From the NCBI GenBank assembly GCA_934667865.1, contig CAKUMR010000099.1, positions 1-5,246 on the forward strand: a stretch of 5,246 bases of DNA, read 5' to 3'. The notes under the pieces are model-generated. The model made no database searches. It saw nothing but the letters and a program-made list of their open reading frames with translations, and was not told where the DNA came from. The DNA is from an uncultured Oscillospiraceae bacterium. GTDB taxonomy: Bacteria > Bacillota_A > Clostridia > Oscillospirales > Oscillospiraceae. Shown here piece by piece: positions 3,923 to 5,246 of this stretch (positions within the stretch are counted from its first letter, which is position 1; the number at the start of each line of letters is the position of its first letter). The position numbers were made by a program, and so were the translations under genes.

Positions 3923-5246
3923 ATGAAAATCATCCACATGATCTCCGGCGGGGATGTCGGCGGTGCAAAAACGCACGTTCTGTCCCTGCTGGCAGGTCTG
4001 AACAAAACGGAAGATGTGCATCTGATCTGCTTTGCAGAGGGCGCGTTTGCGCAGGAGGCACGGCGGTCGGGGATTCCGACCACCGTCCTGTGCGACGGCT
4101 CTCTGCTTTCCGTGCGTCGTCGGATCCTCGCCATGATCCGCCACGACGGCTATCAGATCATCCACTGCCACGGTGCGCGCGCCAACCTGATGGGAATGCT
4201 GCTGCGCCGCCGCGCGGGAATTCCCGTCATTTCCACCATCCACAGTGATTATCGTCTGGACTACATGGGCCGGCCGCTTGCCGCGCTCGGCTACGGCACG
4301 ATCAACAAAATCGCGCTGCGGCATCTGGACGCATGGATCGGCGTGTCGGACGGGATGTCCCAGCTGATGATCTCCCGCGGCTTTGACCCTCAGCGTATTT
4401 TCACGTTATATAATGGCATCGACTTCTCCGTCCGCCCGGACTATCCCCCGCGTGAGGCCTATCTGCGCTCCCTCGGCGTTTCTCCGGAGCCGGACAGCGT
4501 GGTGTTCGGCATTGCGACGCGCATCTCACCGCTGAAGGATATGACCACGCTGCTGCGCGCTTTTGCCGCCGCACTCCGGACACATCCACACATCCGGCTG
4601 GTCATCGCCGGCGACGGCCCGCAGGAGGCGGAAATGAAGGCGCTGGCCGCTAAACTCTGCCCCGCCGGAACTGTCTGCTTTGCCGGGTGGATTCGGGAGA
4701 TCAACCAGTTTTATCACGCGCTGGACGTCAACCTGCTGACCTCGCTCTCCGAAACCTTCCCCTACGCGCTGACGGAGGGCGCGCGGATGTCCTGCGCGAC
4801 GATCTCCACCGACGTCGGCGGAATCCCCTACCTGATCGACGACGGCGTGAACGGTCTGCTCTTCCATCCGAAGGACGTGGACAAGCTGACCGAGCACATT
4901 GGCTACTTTGCTTCCCATCCGCAGGCGCGCGAGGAAATGGGCAAGGCGCTCTATGAAAAAGCCAAAAGAATGTTTTCTTTTGATAATATGGTGCATACCC
5001 AGAAAAAATATTATGAGGTCATTGTCCGCCGGGCGAAGCGCCCGCCTCTGCTGCGCGACGGTGCGGTGATCTGCGGCGCTTACGGTCTGGGCAACGGCGG
5101 CGACAACGCGATTCTGGAGGCGATCGTCGCACAGCTGAAGAATATCGACCCGGACCTTCCCATCTGCGTCCTCAGCCGCAATCCGCGGGAGACCCGCCTC
5201 AGTGCCCACGTCAGCGCAGTGTATTCCTTCCGCCTCTGCAAGATCC
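3923..5246 (+). CDS. GT4 glycosyltransferase fused to a CsaB-like polysaccharide pyruvyltransferase (3' end outside window)
   Basis: The frame runs uninterrupted for 441 codons to the window edge. Residues 1-370 form a GT-B fold, family GT4 glycosyltransferase. The N-terminal sugar-acceptor domain carries HMISGGDVGGAKTHVLSLL (5-23), with the Gly-rich GGA motif. The nucleotide-sugar domain carries GIATRISPLKD (196-206), LVIAGDGP (226-233), FAGW (253-256) and the E-x7-E motif (277-285), then TDVGGIPYLIDDG (296-308). After a short basic linker (about 370-379) a second domain begins: AVICGAYGLGNGGDNAILEA (381-400) with PDLPICVLSRNPRETR, the opening of the CsaB family, which adds pyruvate ketals to secondary cell-wall polysaccharide. 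CsaB usually has GNxGDEAI; here Glu is Asn. The ATG at 3923 has only a weak upstream purine stretch (GAAAG). Cytoplasmic or membrane-associated action in wall-polymer synthesis is inferred; sugar specificity is not readable. Confidence 0.92.
   Translation, partial: MKIIHMISGGDVGGAKTHVLSLLAGLNKTEDVHLICFAEGAFAQEARRSGIPTTVLCDGSLLSVRRRILAMIRHDGYQIIHCHGARANLMGMLLRRRAGIPVISTIHSDYRLDYMGRPLAALGYGTINKIALRHLDAWIGVSDGMSQLMISRGFDPQRIFTLYNGIDFSVRPDYPPREAYLRSLGVSPEPDSVVFGIATRISPLKDMTTLLRAFAAALRTHPHIRLVIAGDGPQEAEMKALAAKLCPAGTVCFAGWIREINQFYHALDVNLLTSLSETFPYALTEGARMSCATISTDVGGIPYLIDDGVNGLLFHPKDVDKLTEHIGYFASHPQAREEMGKALYEKAKRMFSFDNMVHTQKKYYEVIVRRAKRPPLLRDGAVICGAYGLGNGGDNAILEAIVAQLKNIDPDLPICVLSRNPRETRLSAHVSAVYSFRLCKI

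Noticed and set aside
4526..5209. Minus-strand open frame inside the glycosyltransferase gene
   Set aside because: It is the antisense of the GT4 and CsaB motifs and has no plausible domain or ribosome binding site.

Overview
The window looks like the chromosome of a moderately high-GC Clostridia member, probably an Oscillospiraceae/Ruminococcaceae-type gut anaerobe. This is inferred from the L20 sequence, strong GGAGG-type ribosome binding sites, textbook sigma-A promoters (TTGxxx-N17-TATAAT), a CCA-encoding tRNA gene, a YeiL-like Crp/Fnr regulator and a CsaB-type cell-wall pyruvyltransferase domain. No species can be named from the sequence alone.

Layout. Bases 3-203 are the 3' end of rplT (ribosomal protein L20), closed by a strong intrinsic terminator whose T-tract touches the stop codon of a small minus-strand XRE/Cro-type HTH gene (255-458). 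Between that gene and a plus-strand gene for a 72-residue cysteine-rich protein (575-793) is a divergent control region with a 17-bp palindrome and a very good plus-strand promoter. The Cys-rich gene converges on, and overlaps by 23 bp, a minus-strand conserved hypothetical gene (771-1169, GTG start, own promoter). Upstream of that, on the same strand, lies a two-repeat YdcZ/DUF606-type DMT transporter (1222-2100).

The transporter is divergent from a YeiL-like Crp/Fnr regulator (2216-2875). The 115-bp gap between them holds one 14-bp palindrome placed almost exactly at the Class II activator position of both divergent promoters, neither of which has a good -35 box. This is the clearest regulatory logic in the window: one dimer could switch on transporter and regulator together. 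A 76-residue protein (2897-3127) follows the regulator, probably in the same operon. Next come an AT-richer orphan gene (3210-3464), about 250 bases without a supportable gene, and a minus-strand tRNA-Gly(CCC) gene (3715-3788) with its own promoter and terminator.

The right end (3923 onward, cut by the window edge) encodes a GT4-family glycosyltransferase fused in frame to the start of a polysaccharide pyruvyltransferase (CsaB-like) domain. This suggests a bifunctional enzyme that both extends and pyruvylates a secondary cell-wall polymer. The most interesting items are this fusion, the symmetric Crp-type switch, and the unassigned cysteine-rich protein.
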